NCBI GenBank assembly: GCA_036023115.1
Contig: JAYKKT010000074.1
Location: forward strand, 7,828,001 to 7,892,000
DNA from: Brasenia schreberi
Taxonomy: Eukaryota > Streptophyta > Magnoliopsida > Nymphaeales > Cabombaceae
DNA: 64,000 nucleotides
Direction of reading: 5' to 3'
Shown here: positions 1 to 10,945 of the stretch, one piece after another
Position numbering within the stretch: the stretch's first letter is position 1
Layout of the letters: each line of letters starts with the position of its first letter
The notes under the pieces: generated by a model
What the model saw: only the letters and a program-made list of their open reading frames with translations
Told to the model about the DNA's origin: nothing
Databases searched by the model: none
Position numbers and translations under genes: made by a program

Positions 1-127
1 ATTGCTTTTAAATAACATGAATATAATTTTGAAATTTTTAAAAGCATTTTTATTATGCTCATATCACTCAAAGAAGTCAATAGGTGTAAGTGTGGAGAGG
101 ATTCCATCACTCTCTCTCTTTCTTTCT

Positions 128-217
<90 letters not shown>

Positions 218-1693
218 CATATATCTTTCTTTATTCACAAGGTGAGGTTAGTCATATCCCAGCAAATTACAATGGATATTAAATTGAAACCCTAACTTAT
301 TCTCAAAGGACCCAACGCCATACCGAAGCCACATCACATACAGAATGGATCGACCACTAGTTTAATATGAGTTGATATGATGAGTAAAACAATATAGATC
401 TTACTCATGAAAATCAAGGTCTAAATATTTGTACTTGCATTGATAAACCCATACCTTCTTTCTTTAAGATCTCTTCCATTGAATTGTTGGCCGTGAAGCC
501 CGGTAATCAAATGAGCTTACTCTAGGGACCAAGTGAACCCAACTGTTGAAATTGAGAGGAGGGCCCAAGAGTTAATACATTGTCTCTGTGACCCGACATT
601 TGGAACTGAAAGGAGGGCTGAAGAGTTAATACCTATGTGTGTACGTGTACGCACACACGAACACAAAAGGAAGCAAGAGTTTAGCACAAGTTGACGCTTG
701 CTAAAGCTGTGTCAGTAGGCTCAGTTTGGTTGGAATTCATGACTAAGATGCTTCAATGCACACGATCCGAAAATAACAGCAAATACACTGAAGTGACATT
801 AAATAGGAGGCAGGGAGTATCTTTCTTCTGCTTTTGCATTTCCTCCATTTATAAATCGAAACGCTGCGTTAGGTACCGTATGTAGATAAATAACCATTCG
901 GATCATGGATCAGAATGTGAATCGGGAAGAATATGTAGCATTAGGATCCGAAGTATGTGTCCCAATGGATTCGGGTCGGTGTGTCAATGGGTTCGGATAT
1001 GAATTACAGAACTCATTCCACCACAAAATATGCTAGGAACAGCTTCTCGCAATGAAAGAACGGATCCGTTAATTATCCAAGCCAAAATATGCATCGAGAT
1101 CCAACACAGGCTTTCCATTAAAACTCCAGTATCAATAAAGAAAATGCATAATAATGATATTTTTTTTCGACTATGTTATATGGTCCATCTAGAATTGAAA
1201 TTCTCATAGTGGATGGGAACAAAATCTTGGTATGATTAGGGCTGGCAAATGAACTCAATGCATCAGCTACTTGGAGATCTTTTCAAGCTTGTACCATGGC
1301 TTGTTTGAGCTGAGTTGACCATGAACCTAACACAAGTCAAGTTATACAAGCTGAGCATCAGCTGCGTGACAGAGTGGAAGCCTTTCCATGTATGATTTTA
1401 ATGTAAACATATTTAAATTAAGTCCAAAATTAGTTTTATGTGATGTATGAACGATTTGGCTTTTTAACTACACTATATACCCTGACACATGTGTATGCAA
1501 AACTTTATGCTCGACTAAAGAAGTTCATACTAGCTTAAATGAACTAAACGAACAGTTCTACATATTTAGTGAACAAACTCGTATGTGCTCATCTCCAAAT
1601 ACACAATGTTCAAGTTCAACTCATAAAACTTTATAAACCAAGTAGCGTTTGGTTTGTCAAATCACAGCAAATATGAACAAGCTCATCATTAGC
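1..1693. other. Intergenic, no gene seen
   Basis: Apart from the AT array at 130-207 this stretch is ordinary AT-rich intergenic DNA. Open frames are short, and two of them run through the dinucleotide array and encode only Tyr-Ile repeats. I see no splice-consistent exon and no family motif. Confidence 0.6.
130..207. repeat. (AT)n microsatellite
   Basis: About 38 uninterrupted AT units, preceded by a CT-rich stretch and followed by a degenerate TATG/ATAC tail. Confidence 0.97.
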
Positions 1694-1805
1694 TAGAGAT
1701 GTCAAAATGGGCCTGGCCTAGTCCGGCATGAAAAAATGCAGTTTTAGGCTGCAAATTGGTAGCCCATTATCAGCCGGTTTGGCCTTGGGAGCCAACGGGG
1801 ACCGG

Positions 1806-1808
<3 letters not shown>

Positions 1809-1883
<75 letters not shown>

Positions 1884-1891
1884 GTGTGTGT
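1809..1891. repeat. (AT)n(GT)n microsatellite
   Basis: About 36 AT units run into a short TG tract, inside the hAT-like element. Confidence 0.95.
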
Positions 1892-1998
1892 CCATAATGA
1901 GCTTGGTTGAATCAATGAAAAGGTGAGCCTAGCCCCAGGGGCTGATCTAGGCGAGCCTTTTTTGTGCTTGTTTTAGGGGGTTAGCATGTAGCCTTTGA

Positions 1999-2566
1999 GG
2001 GTGTGTTTGGTTCGCAGTTCCAAGACTTTGGAACTGCATGCCTGTAACCAGGGTTCCATGAAACCATAGTTTTGTGTTTGGTATGTATATGGAACTGATA
2101 ATTGGGATTGAGACAACCTAAACAAATTGTCAGGCAATGCTCTATCACATTATTCAAGTTGTTTTCTCGTTCTTTCATTTCTTTCCGTTTACATATTCCT
2201 TCTTTCCTATGTGTTGTATGTTGCTTTTCTTTTGGTGTTGTTCTGTTGAGGTTTGTTTGAGAGTGAACTTCGGTAGGATGATTTCTTGTTATTGTTTCTT
2301 TTTTTAGATAAAACTCTCGATGTCTCTTTCTTCTTCGATTGTGCTTTCAAGCTTTCGTTCTTTCTACCAGATAAAGCTCGAGGAAAGATTTGCAACTTGA
2401 GTCCAAATCTTTTGATCCACCTCCTCCCATGGGTCATGCTTTTTACGAGAAATCAGTTTGTCACTTCCATCTACAGTTCCATGTTTGATATATGAACATG
2501 AGCTTGACACTATAGTGCCTAAAATCAGAATTTCGACCCACTTAGAACTTTGTATCAATCATACCC
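1999..2566. mobile_element. Nested MITE-like inverted-repeat element
   Basis: The left end GGGTGTGTTTGGTTCGCAGT and the inverse of the right end (GGGTATGATTGATACAAAGT) match at roughly 70 percent, giving imperfect terminal inverted repeats. The 568-bp interior is non-coding. It splits the outer 1694-2633 element and is therefore younger. Superfamily is unresolved; the GGGTGTGTTTGG end is often seen in PIF/Harbinger-type MITEs, but a clean three-base target duplication is not visible. Confidence 0.45.
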
Positions 2567-2908
2567 TTAGGGGTTGAGCCGGGCCAACATTTTAAACATA
2601 TAAAATGTCAGCCGGCATGTATTGACATCTCTACAAGCCGCTTGGTTCGTTTAGCAGCTTTGTCCCTTAAATCATCATCTTTAACAACTATTGAATGCTG
2701 GAACCAAACGGAGTTTCCCACGAGGTCAAGATCGACGACGTTAGAACCCGGGCGAAATGCTTTTCAGAAAAGCTGCACGTTACTACCAAGCACAAAGGCA
2801 ACTGAGCATGATGCTACTCGTTCAAATTTCGAACAATCTGGAGAGAGAGAGAGAGAAGCAAAATTTATTTGGGCTACGATCAGTATTTTCATTTTACAAA
2901 GTTTTATT

Positions 2909-3745
2909 TCAACAGCAAATGGGACATGGAACTAATCCATTTTCATTACATTCCGGACAACGCAAAGGCATCTTCCACCTATCCACCACCAGCTTCCTAC
3001 TCCCACTACACTCAAAGCAGGGCAGGAATCGAGCTCCACCGCATCCATCGCAAACCTCGCCGGCCAGTGGAGCCTTAGGACAACCCTCAACTAATTCCAT
3101 TAATCGCCCTTCCTCATGCATTCTCACCACCTCCTCCATCCCGCCCACATCCACACCCTTGATGAACACCCTGGGCACCAACACCGAGCCCACTTCCGCT
3201 CTCTCCACGACCCTTCTAAGCTCATCCTTATAGGCAGAGTGCATCGACACGTCGCGCTCACTCACGACCACGCCCAGACCCTCCAGCACCGCCCGCACCC
3301 TGTTGCATTCCTCGAACGTCTGCCTCACCCCTCCCAGCGTTGTCGAATAGAACACCACCGCTTTCTCCCCGCCCGGTACCGGGCACGCATTGTTATTCTT
3401 TGCATCATCTTCTTCTTGTGAGCTTGCTCTCGTGGGGGGATCGAGGGTGATGTCGAGGTCTTCCATCAGCTCCCAGGCGTTGATGATCTCGGGCTGGGGC
3501 CGGTGGAGGAGAAGGCGAGCCATGGTGGGTGCAGGTTCAACGACTGGGCTCATGAGAGTGGACCTTTTGGAGCCCAGCTTCTCGGTGGGCTTGGCGTAAG
3601 AGGAGTCGACGGTGAGGAGGCCGTAGGTGGTGGATGTGAGCGAGACGATATGGGTGATGCTGCTGTTGCTGCTGGTGAGTGCGCCATAGTTGCTCGGGTT
3701 GCCGTCCGGGTCGTCGGCGACGAAACTAGACGCAACGCACCCCAT
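2909..3745 (-). CDS. Glutaredoxin-like protein with C-terminal zinc-ribbon cysteines
   Basis: Intronless 278-residue frame. I start it at the ATG at 3745 because it gives MGCVASS, a typical N-myristoylation/palmitoylation start of this plant family; the frame stays open 31 codons upstream. Residues 128-222 form a glutaredoxin-like fold (AVVFYSTTLGGVRQTFEEC, then the ERDVSMHSAY and VLVPRVFIKGVDVGG blocks). The usual CxxC or CxxS active site is absent: the site reads TTLGGVRQTFEEC. The C terminus has four CxxC pairs (C232/235, C243/246, C263/266, C274/277), a DnaJ-like zinc-binding module. Proteins of this architecture are known in plants (At3g28850 and At5g39865 type). Without the redox pair it is more likely a membrane-tethered adaptor or metal-binding protein than an oxidoreductase; that is inference. 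Confidence 0.93.
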   Translation of the reverse strand: MGCVASSFVADDPDGNPSNYGALTSSNSSITHIVSLTSTTYGLLTVDSSYAKPTEKLGSKRSTLMSPVVEPAPTMARLLLHRPQPEIINAWELMEDLDITLDPPTRASSQEEDDAKNNNACPVPGGEKAVVFYSTTLGGVRQTFEECNRVRAVLEGLGVVVSERDVSMHSAYKDELRRVVERAEVGSVLVPRVFIKGVDVGGMEEVVRMHEEGRLMELVEGCPKAPLAGEVCDGCGGARFLPCFECSGSRKLVVDRWKMPLRCPECNENGLVPCPICC

Positions 3746-4389
3746 ATCTCTCTCTCTTGGGGAGGAAATCGGGGTTTGGCTTCTACTTTTAATGCACTGG
3801 AAACTCTCGCTTTTAGATTTTGAATTTTTGAGTGGCACGTTATTTGATGAGAATGCAATCGCGGACGGGGAGCGTTTCGGGGCCGAGAGTCCCGCTCCAC
3901 AGTAAAGCAGTACGTCAAGTCATATCGCAAGATTTGTTGAAGCATCAGCCGTCTATCATGATGATAAAGGGTGAATATCATTTGGCGTCGTTGGATGGAC
4001 CCTACTATGAAAAGTCCCAGGAGTAACGGATGAGATACAGCGGTCCATCAGCATCTTAACAGAAAATTTTCTCGTTCTGATTGCTGACTTTTGTCTTCTT
4101 GTGATCCACGTGTACCTGTGGGAAAAACTAGTCTTTCAGGTTGCCATTTTGTCAAAAAGACTTCTGTCGGCACTCAGTAGCCTTCATTTTCCTGAAATAT
4201 TTGCAATTTAATTGTGGTTTTCATTCAAATGCCCAACAAAATGCTATGATTTGGATCCAAGCGATAGATGAATCGTTCTCTCTCTCTCTCTCTCGCATGC
4301 ACCTATGTTGTCACCAACAAGTAAATAGGGGAACGAAGATGGAAATCCAACAAGACGGGGGTCCATATTACATGGTTTCCACGGATCTC
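3746..4389. other. Upstream region of the glutaredoxin-like gene, no other gene
   Basis: The first part is presumed promoter and 5' UTR of the minus-strand gene. Short frames here are overlap products. No TATA box could be assigned confidently. Confidence 0.4.
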
Positions 4390-4885
4390 AAGTGAAATGC
4401 GAGATTGATGCGTCCATCTCTCCACAGAAGCGGCTCTCCGTCGTGATCACAAGAACAAAAGGCGATTTCACTCAGCTCTAACCGAGTTTTATTGCCGTCG
4501 GTCGATCCCAGCTGAGGCAGAAGTGGTGGCATTGAGGGAATCTCTCCTATGGCTTACACAAACAAAGCACTTGGAACCACCTAATTATAGAGATGGATAT
4601 TCGAACGGCCATCCATGGTATTCATAGCGGTCGTCACGACTGGTCGAAGTTTGGCAGTATTCTAAAAGAACGCATAAATCTCATTACCATGTTGCAGGAC
4701 ATTGCAATTCAATGGAGCCCTCACTCTGCTCACGACCTAGCAAGGAATTTCCAAACCCCTTGTATGAAGGCTGTTCTCCGCTCCTATGTCTCACCAGAGA
4801 CTACTGCTTCTCACCCTTGATGTATCTGTTCCTACTACCAAGGTAGTTTGTACCATGTTTTTACTAAAAAAGAAAAATAAAAGTT
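4390..4885 (+). pseudogene. L1-type LINE 3' relic (RNase H-like domain)
   Basis: Broken reading frames keep the pattern of the plant RVT_3/RNase H-like domain: AEAEVVALRESLLWL (about 4510-4556), then in another frame MDIRTAIHGIHSGRHDWSKF (from 4593) and IAIQWSPHSAHDLAR. In intact copies these correspond to the AEALAL helix, the IEMDS strand, the W-x-x-IL helix and the final ANxxAHxLA helix. At least one frameshift and no start make it non-functional. The segment ends in TTTGTACCATGTTTTT followed by A-rich sequence at 4865-4882, like the 3' end of a plant L1 element. An exapted RNase H gene is a less likely alternative. Confidence 0.6.
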
Positions 4886-5600
4886 CAGAAATGCTGTTGG
4901 AAGATGAATCCTCTTCGTGTTATAATAGGGCGAAGTTCCTTTCATAGAACAGCTTTCTTTTCTTATTTAGAGCTTGGCATGCGAACGACACTATTAAATA
5001 ATTTGTAAGTATTATATATGGCATTTGCAGTGCCATGTATTGATTAATATTGTCACGTATAGATGGTGCTGCACTGGATAATTTCTCGCTTTCTACTCAA
5101 ATGTTCCCATCTGGATCGAACCATTAAAGACCCACGTGAGTGAAGCTGGGTTGTCACGTAACTTCAAGAGCAATATATCACCCCGCTTGACTCTTTTTGG
5201 GTTCCCAAGATGGTGTTTAATCGTTGAATCCTCCGACTATACGGAACTCAAACAACAGTTACAGTTCTCTTTGTAATAGAAAGCAGATCTCGGCACACAG
5301 TAAGACCCATTTTTTTATGTGATTATGAGGCCCATCAGACAAGAACAAGTCACTGGAATTATAGTTTTAGTTCCACAGTCTCAACCTTATAATCAAATTC
5401 TTTCTCTAAAACTCTAAATTCTTTGATCAGGTACTAGGTGAGCATGAGCTTAAAAGTACCCAACTCGTACCCAACCCGAACTATATGCATACATATACGT
5501 ATTATACGCAATGTTATGTACCAATAGGACCACTAAAACCCTTTGTAGAACGAGTGGGAGACAAGTTATGGCTGACCACACTACAACAAAGAGGAGTAAC

Positions 5601-5730
5601 CAATGGCAGATTCAGAAATTTGTTTCGAGTGGGGCAAACTTTAGGTTCGGATGGAGCAAGCTTTAAAAGTTTTCATTTTTTTTTTGAGAATTTCAGTACT
5701 TAGTTTACAAGCTTTGGAGATCCGCCATTG
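5601..5730. mobile_element. hAT-like MITE 1
   Basis: Ends CAATGGCAGATTCAG and (inverse of the right end) CAATGGCGGATCTCC form imperfect inverted repeats. The flanks are near-identical 8-mers, GGAGTAAC (5593-5600) and GGAGTGAC (5731-5738), the target-duplication length of hAT transposons. It is 130 bp and non-coding. Confidence 0.75.
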
Positions 5731-6188
5731 GGAGTGACAGTGACGTCCATGAAATGGGGCGATTAATGTTTTCTACATGGTTTTTAAATCTCCATTAGAA
5801 CCACTATTTTTTTTCATTTTATGGCATATGGTTAAAGTGAGTCGAGGTCATGAGTTGAGTTGAGTTGGGCTGATTGTTATCAGCTCTCCTCTTCCAGGTC
5901 ATGAGTTGGGAGGAACTGAGGTTTTTCGGAGCCCATTGAGATGAGACAAACAATGACCAGAATGGCTCTTTAGATAGGCCATTGATATAAAACCCAATAA
6001 ATTGAGTCCATAGACCAGAATGTTGTCCAATCAACAACTCTTTGACTCCAAGTGCAGACGAGCTGGACCTAAGTCAGTCCCAAAAGGGGCTGCCTCAGAC
6101 CCGACTCGTACCATCCATTGCCACAACACCCTTGTCATTCTTTGCACCCCATAGCATCGCAATATACAATCTGGGTAAAGCTCTCTGC

Positions 6189-6356
6189 CACCGGCGGATC
6201 TAGATTGGGGTGGTTGCCTCTCTTGAAATTTTTTGATTTCAATGTAAAAGATATATTTTATAGTTGAATACAAGTTTGAGATACATGCTTCGCCCCCTTA
6301 ACACAATGAAATACATATTTCGCTCCTCCTAACAATACTTTTTAGATCCGCCACTG
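6189..6356. mobile_element. hAT-like MITE 2
   Basis: The element starts CACCGGCGGATCTAGA and ends TTTAGATCCGCCACTG, giving inverted repeats. It is flanked by a perfect 8-bp duplication CTCTCTGC at 6181-6188 and 6357-6364. The 168-bp interior is non-coding. The perfect target duplication suggests a younger insertion than its neighbours. Confidence 0.85.
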
Positions 6357-6549
6357 CTCTCTGCCCTTACCCTTTTCAAACTATGGACCTAATGAACCCC
6401 AATCGTGGGTACAACTGGGTCCACATGGGTCCGAACTCGTCGCATTCATCACATGACTTGGAAGATGATGAGATAGGTCATTCTTATGCATTTATTATGA
6501 CCAGCAAAGTTGTAATAGATTTACGGCATTGAGAATCTTCTCCTTCTTA

Positions 6550-6573
6550 TTATATATATATATATATATATAT
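6550..6573. repeat. (AT)12 microsatellite
   Basis: Short pure AT array. Confidence 0.9.
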
Positions 6574-6654
6574 CAAGGTGAACTGCCAGGATGGCATACA
6601 TGTATTGTCCGAACCTTTTGAGTGCAATAGTGCATCATTTGGTATAAGTCTTTC

Positions 6655-6802
6655 CAGTGGCGGATCCAGAAATCTGAATGAGGTCGGGCGAACTATACAT
6701 TATGGTCACATATTCAACCATCAGATATAGTTTTTTATTCATTCTTTGAATGTTGGGTGGGGCGGCTTTCCCCATCCTTGGCTCAATGTAGATCCATCAT
6801 TG
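6655..6802. mobile_element. hAT-like MITE 3
   Basis: Left end CAGTGGCGGATCCAGAAATC; the right end, inverted, reads CAATGATGGATCTACATTG. Flanks are AGTCTTTC (6647-6654) and GGTCTTTC (6803-6810), matching at 7 of 8 bases. 148 bp, non-coding, same GGCGGATC terminus as MITEs 1 and 2. Confidence 0.75.
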
Positions 6803-6810
6803 GGTCTTTC

Positions 6811-7750
6811 GAAGAACCAAATCTTCTTCAAAGCAGCGTCTATATCTTATTTTCATTGTGCTCTATCTTGTATGATGATAGAATTTAACTTCAGTCATGG
6901 CTTACATTCCTTCCAACGACCATTCACTTGAATTATTATTAATAAAATGCATGTGTTTATTTAAAAAAAAAAAAAACTAAACTCATAATTTCACTAGTAG
7001 TGGCATTTTGTCTAGACGTGGCTGGTTTAGAGCCAACCCCGCAGTGAAAACCGAAACCAAAAGAGCTAGGAGCATGTTGAAACCTGAATCGGTGAAACTA
7101 GACACGAAATCGAACCCAAAACCAGAGACCACCTGATTTGGTTTTGGTTATACTTTCCGTAGAACCAGTTGTGCTGGAATTAGAACTGTAATAATTGGTT
7201 TCATAATTTTTTTAAATTTAAAAATTTTATGTTTTTTTTCAGTTCCGAACAGTTTAAAACTCAAACCTGAACAGTCCCGACCCGATTCGGCTTCGTGGTT
7301 TAGTTTCAGGAAAACGGATTGGAACGGCCTGCCATGCCGAGAGTCTTATACAGTTGCCTTCATGGGGCAATTACAAAGATCCATGGTCCAAGAAGGATTT
7401 CTTTTATGTCATACTCGTCTTATCAAGGGTCCCACTTGCCCTTGTCTGGCGGGGAGTTCGATTCGCAGGAGTGCACGTTCGCGTGTGCCTTTTGTCTTCG
7501 ACCTCTTTTGTAACCTCTAATCGTAAAAGAGAAAAGAAAAACAAAAACAAAAACGATAATCTCTCTGCGATTCTCCAGTAAGGTTATCATCCGCCTTCAT
7601 GATTATTTATGACGAGCAACCGTCTTCTCTCTTATGAAGCGAGAACCCTAAAGAGAGCGCCGAAAGAAGACGTTGATGGCGGTGGTGGTTTGCTCGCTTG
7701 AACGGAGCTGAGCTGTCCTCGAATTCTGGCCGGAAGAGAAAAATACTAAG
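6811..7750. other. Intergenic and presumed promoter of the PADRE gene
   Basis: Contains repetitive AACCGAAACC/GGTTTCG-rich sequence at about 7010-7310, typical of decayed plant MITEs, then the upstream region of the plus-strand gene at 7751. No exon recognised. Confidence 0.4.
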
Positions 7751-8305
7751 ATGGGGAATTGCATGTGGCGGGCGTCGTTTCCGGCACCGGATTCTTGCCA
7801 GGATGTAGTGAGGGTTGTGACATCGACGGGGGGCATCATGGAGTTCCACGCTCCGGTCACCGCCGAGCGAATCACCAACGAGTTTCCTGGCCACGGCATC
7901 TTCCGCCGCCACCTCTCCCTCCATCCGCTCCTCCACAACGAGCCCCTCGTTGGAGGTCATGTCTACTACCTCCTCCCCCTTCACCGTGTACCCGCCAACG
8001 GCATCCCACCGATGACCGGCCCGGCGCCTTACCGGATGTCTCTGGACGGGAGGTGGCAGAGGGCAGCGGCAGAAGCGTTACCACTGAGCCAGAAGGCGTC
8101 GTCAGGCGTGTGGAAGGTGAAGCTGGTGATCAACCCGGAGCAGCTGACGGAGATACTGGCGCAGGAGTCCCACACTGAAGCCCTCATCGACAGCGTCCGC
8201 ACCGTCGCCCGGTGCGCCACCAGATACCCCCCTCCGTCGTCGAATTCCAGCGAGTGTAGCCCCTCCAGCAGCAGCAAGATTTCCGAACGAAGCTCCAATA
8301 ACTGA
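7751..8305 (+). CDS. PADRE (DUF4228) domain protein
   Basis: Intronless 184-residue protein starting MGNCMWRA; Gly2 and Cys4 are the usual myristoylation and palmitoylation residues of this family, suggesting membrane attachment. The N-terminal half has the DUF4228 signature: VVRVVTSTGGIMEFHAPVTA, then a helix with ITNEFPGHGIF, then the LVGGHVYYLLPL strand (about residues 18-78). The middle carries VWKVKLVINPEQLTEIL, and the tail is Ser-rich (SSNSSECSPSSSSK). Family members are often stress or pathogen responsive in plants; the molecular role is not known. The start is fixed by the MGNC motif, and the local GC rise supports real coding. Confidence 0.93.
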   Translation: MGNCMWRASFPAPDSCQDVVRVVTSTGGIMEFHAPVTAERITNEFPGHGIFRRHLSLHPLLHNEPLVGGHVYYLLPLHRVPANGIPPMTGPAPYRMSLDGRWQRAAAEALPLSQKASSGVWKVKLVINPEQLTEILAQESHTEALIDSVRTVARCATRYPPPSSNSSECSPSSSSKISERSSNN

Positions 8306-10440
8306 TCCTAACTCTGACGATGTAAACTGTTGGCCTTTATTGTTTTTGTTGTAGTTGCCATCTTCTTACTCTCATCTCCATGCTTCGTTTAAGCGGTGTT
8401 ATCTTACCATTAATATCATTCTAATTATGGCTACCATGTAGTTTAGACGATCACAAGATGCATAGTGCTGAAACAGATCTATTACGTTTCTCTTTTTTCA
8501 TCTAAAATTATTTCGTGTTCGTGTGTGTGTACTAATTATGGTTTGAGACTGATAGGAGAAGAAAAACTAAACCACGCTGCATTGAGTTCTTGAGGATTCT
8601 GGCTGCCAAATGCCTTGTGTATTGAATCAAATCAACCTTTTGAAGAAGGTTCCTTAGATTTTGTTAATGCAGTTCCTCGATGCAAGCGTGGGTAAGATCT
8701 CTATATTGAGCTTAGCTGTTCACTTGCCGGGATTGACGGGCCCATCCTTTTGGGGAGAGATCTCATATCAAACCCAGTACTTTGTGTCAGTGAAAGAGTG
8801 AAAGTCTTATTATTGATTTTCGGAAAGCCTGCAGTCCATGTATTTGATCAAGTTGATATCGATTATTTCCTTTCTAGTCAATAACGAAGCAGTGTCTCTC
8901 TTTGTTGGTCATTGGCCTTAACTCAAAAGGTTAACAATATATATACCCACTTAATTAATTGATTTCACATGTTTTTTTCGAGAAACACTCAAACTCAAAT
9001 GGCACCTACGATCTCGCTGTGTCATACAGATGAAGCGCTTCCTAACGAGGGCTCCAATAAAGCTCAGGAAGTACGGGCTCTTGGGAGTTTGCGTATGCGT
9101 CTCTCAGTTAGAAATTAGAAAGAAAGAGTTTTAAGAATGACAAGGCAGTTCTTGATGGGTGCGGGTCCTGTTCGGGATACCATAAACAAAATGAAAGTGG
9201 TGTGAAAAGAAAGTAATCTGTCTTATTCAAGAACTAACAACTATTACAAGGAGTTACAAGCTTAAAAAAATTATAGAGGTCACAACTAAAACTAGAAAAC
9301 TTGAAATATAGCTGAACAGTTTCTTGGTATTCTTAATGTTTTTATGCTCATCTAACTTTTCTTATATAGAGAATGGCAAAGATGATTCTACAACAACCTC
9401 TTCACCTTCTAGTTCGTGTTTAAAAGAGGTTTCTTCGTCTTAATTTTCCTATCATATGCCTTCACTCATTTGAGGTTTCATCTTAATTTTCCTATCATAC
9501 ACTTTCATCCATTTGAATGGGTTGATCATGTTGACAAAGGAGACACTCCGCATTCTTTGTTTATGCTCGAAGCCAGATATGGGAACCACAATCACTTGGG
9601 GCCCTGTTCGGATGATACCCTTCAAGTACATTAACAAGTAATGCGTCCATAAATAAACGCATTCGCCGGTATACAATTTACCCGTGTATGTGTTTCATAA
9701 AACTCTCGAGAGCCTTGCTACTTTTGGAATAATAAATAATAGTACTAATAGTAACAAAAACAACAATAATGATAACAATAATAATGAAAACAATAGTAAT
9801 AATAATAAATTCCCCCTCACCCCCTCGCCGTCCATCCTTACTCTCCCCACCAAAGCTTGATCACATTGGCTTCAATCCATTTGACCTGAGTTGATATCAA
9901 TGTAACATGGAATCGTCAAAGGAAACTTGAATTCCAAGATATTAATGGTATTTAAGTGGACACAGATCGAAATTAATATCCATCTAGGGCGCTAGCGGAA
10001 CTGGCAGGGAACTTTGACGCCCTTGCTGATGGTGTGGAGACCCTTCGAAACATTTTCCATGAGTCTTAGGGTACCTTCAAAACCTGCATCTCCTTGAATT
10101 TACACTTGATATTGAAATTTATTTTAAGAGAAAAATTGTTACTTACTCCCAATGCTCGACCTTTTCCCCCTTCCAAAGGGAGGGAAAATGGAAATGCCCC
10201 AATTCGGGTGGGCCGTCCTAATAAGGGTGACCTACTCACTCTCCCCACAAACAAAGGGTCGATTGCGGGTGGGATGGTGCAGACCAGTACCTGGTTGCAG
10301 GTGGTTGATGGTGTTCATCCACCAAACAAGGTGAGGAAGGCAGGACGAGGAAACGAAGAAACTTGCTATCCTGCAAACACGTAGTAGAGATGGATGGCTG
10401 CGTGCAATTGATGTTGCTAACGGGCTTCTCAGAAGAGAAT
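8306..10440. other. Intergenic, no gene seen
   Basis: Probable 3' UTR of the PADRE gene first. At 9438-9523 a 43-bp unit (TCTTAATTTTCCTATCATA...) occurs twice in tandem. At 9727-9812 there is an impure AAT/AAC trinucleotide tract. The segment 9190-9320 (GTCTTATTCAAGAACTAAC...ATTACAAGGAGTTACAAG) resembles plant LTR sequence, but I cannot place LTR ends. Confidence 0.4.
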
Positions 10441-10945
10441 CGCCACCAAAGGATGGAATTTAAGTATAGTGACTTCAAAAGTTGTATGCGCATATGCCAA
10501 AAATTAAATACATTGCATGGAGGAGTGACTTGTTTATCATTAAAGCTAATTCTGAAGAGGAACTGTGGTTCATTATGAGGCCAGCTGGTTGGAAATTCAC
10601 TGTGAGAACCCTCGCGGTTAACCGGTGTTATCCTGGCATGTCACGAAAACTAGAAACAACTTCCAAGGTCCAAATTTGGTTCAAGTTGCTTGATCTTAAT
10701 CCGGGCCTATGGAATGAAGAAATTTTTCAGGGGCGGATTCTTCTTAGCGATGGAGGATGCCAGTTGCTATCAAGAATGGTATTTTACGACGGAATTTGCA
10801 TCAAGGTGCAACGAGACAGTGATTTGACGTTAGAAATTGAGGTAGAGATAAATGCGTATGAAAGAGGGGCATGCTTTATCAAGCAAAATCCAGGAAGGAA
10901 GAACAGAAGAATGACAAGCAGTCCGTATGAGGAAAGTATGTAGAG
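10441..10945 (+). pseudogene. L1-type LINE ORF1 relic (DUF4283-like)
   Basis: A 153-codon frame holds blocks typical of the gag-like ORF1 of plant L1 elements: FIIKANSEEELWFIMRPAGW, then RTLAVNRCYPGMS, KVQIWFKLLDLNPGLWNEE and ICIKVQRDSDLTLEIEVEI. The stretch between LWNEE and the ICIKV strand is disturbed, and the CCHC zinc knuckle is not visible. It is a fragment of a retroelement, not a host gene; full extent may reach about 11450, where no frame survives. Confidence 0.6.

Larger units (their letters stand above)
1694..2633. mobile_element. hAT-like inverted-repeat element, interrupted
   Basis: The left end reads TAGAGATGTCAAAATGGGCC and the right end is its imperfect inverse, finishing in GACATCTCTA. 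This terminus type (AGATGTCAA plus GGGCC) is common among plant hAT non-autonomous elements. No transposase coding is visible. The interior holds an AT/GT microsatellite (1809-1891) and a second inverted-repeat element (1999-2566). I could not find a convincing 8-bp target duplication, so the exact ends are uncertain. Confidence 0.5.

Noticed and set aside
2..295. Frames with long Tyr-Ile runs, also at 1718-1915, 22598-23009, 39020-39401, 42957-43268 and 62470-62682
   Set aside because: They are translations of AT, CT, GT and GA microsatellites and have no protein-like sequence outside the arrays.
3550..3981. Overlapping frames on both strands of the glutaredoxin-like gene
   Set aside because: GC-rich overlap frames of a real gene; only the frame with the glutaredoxin fold and CxxC pairs is conserved-looking.
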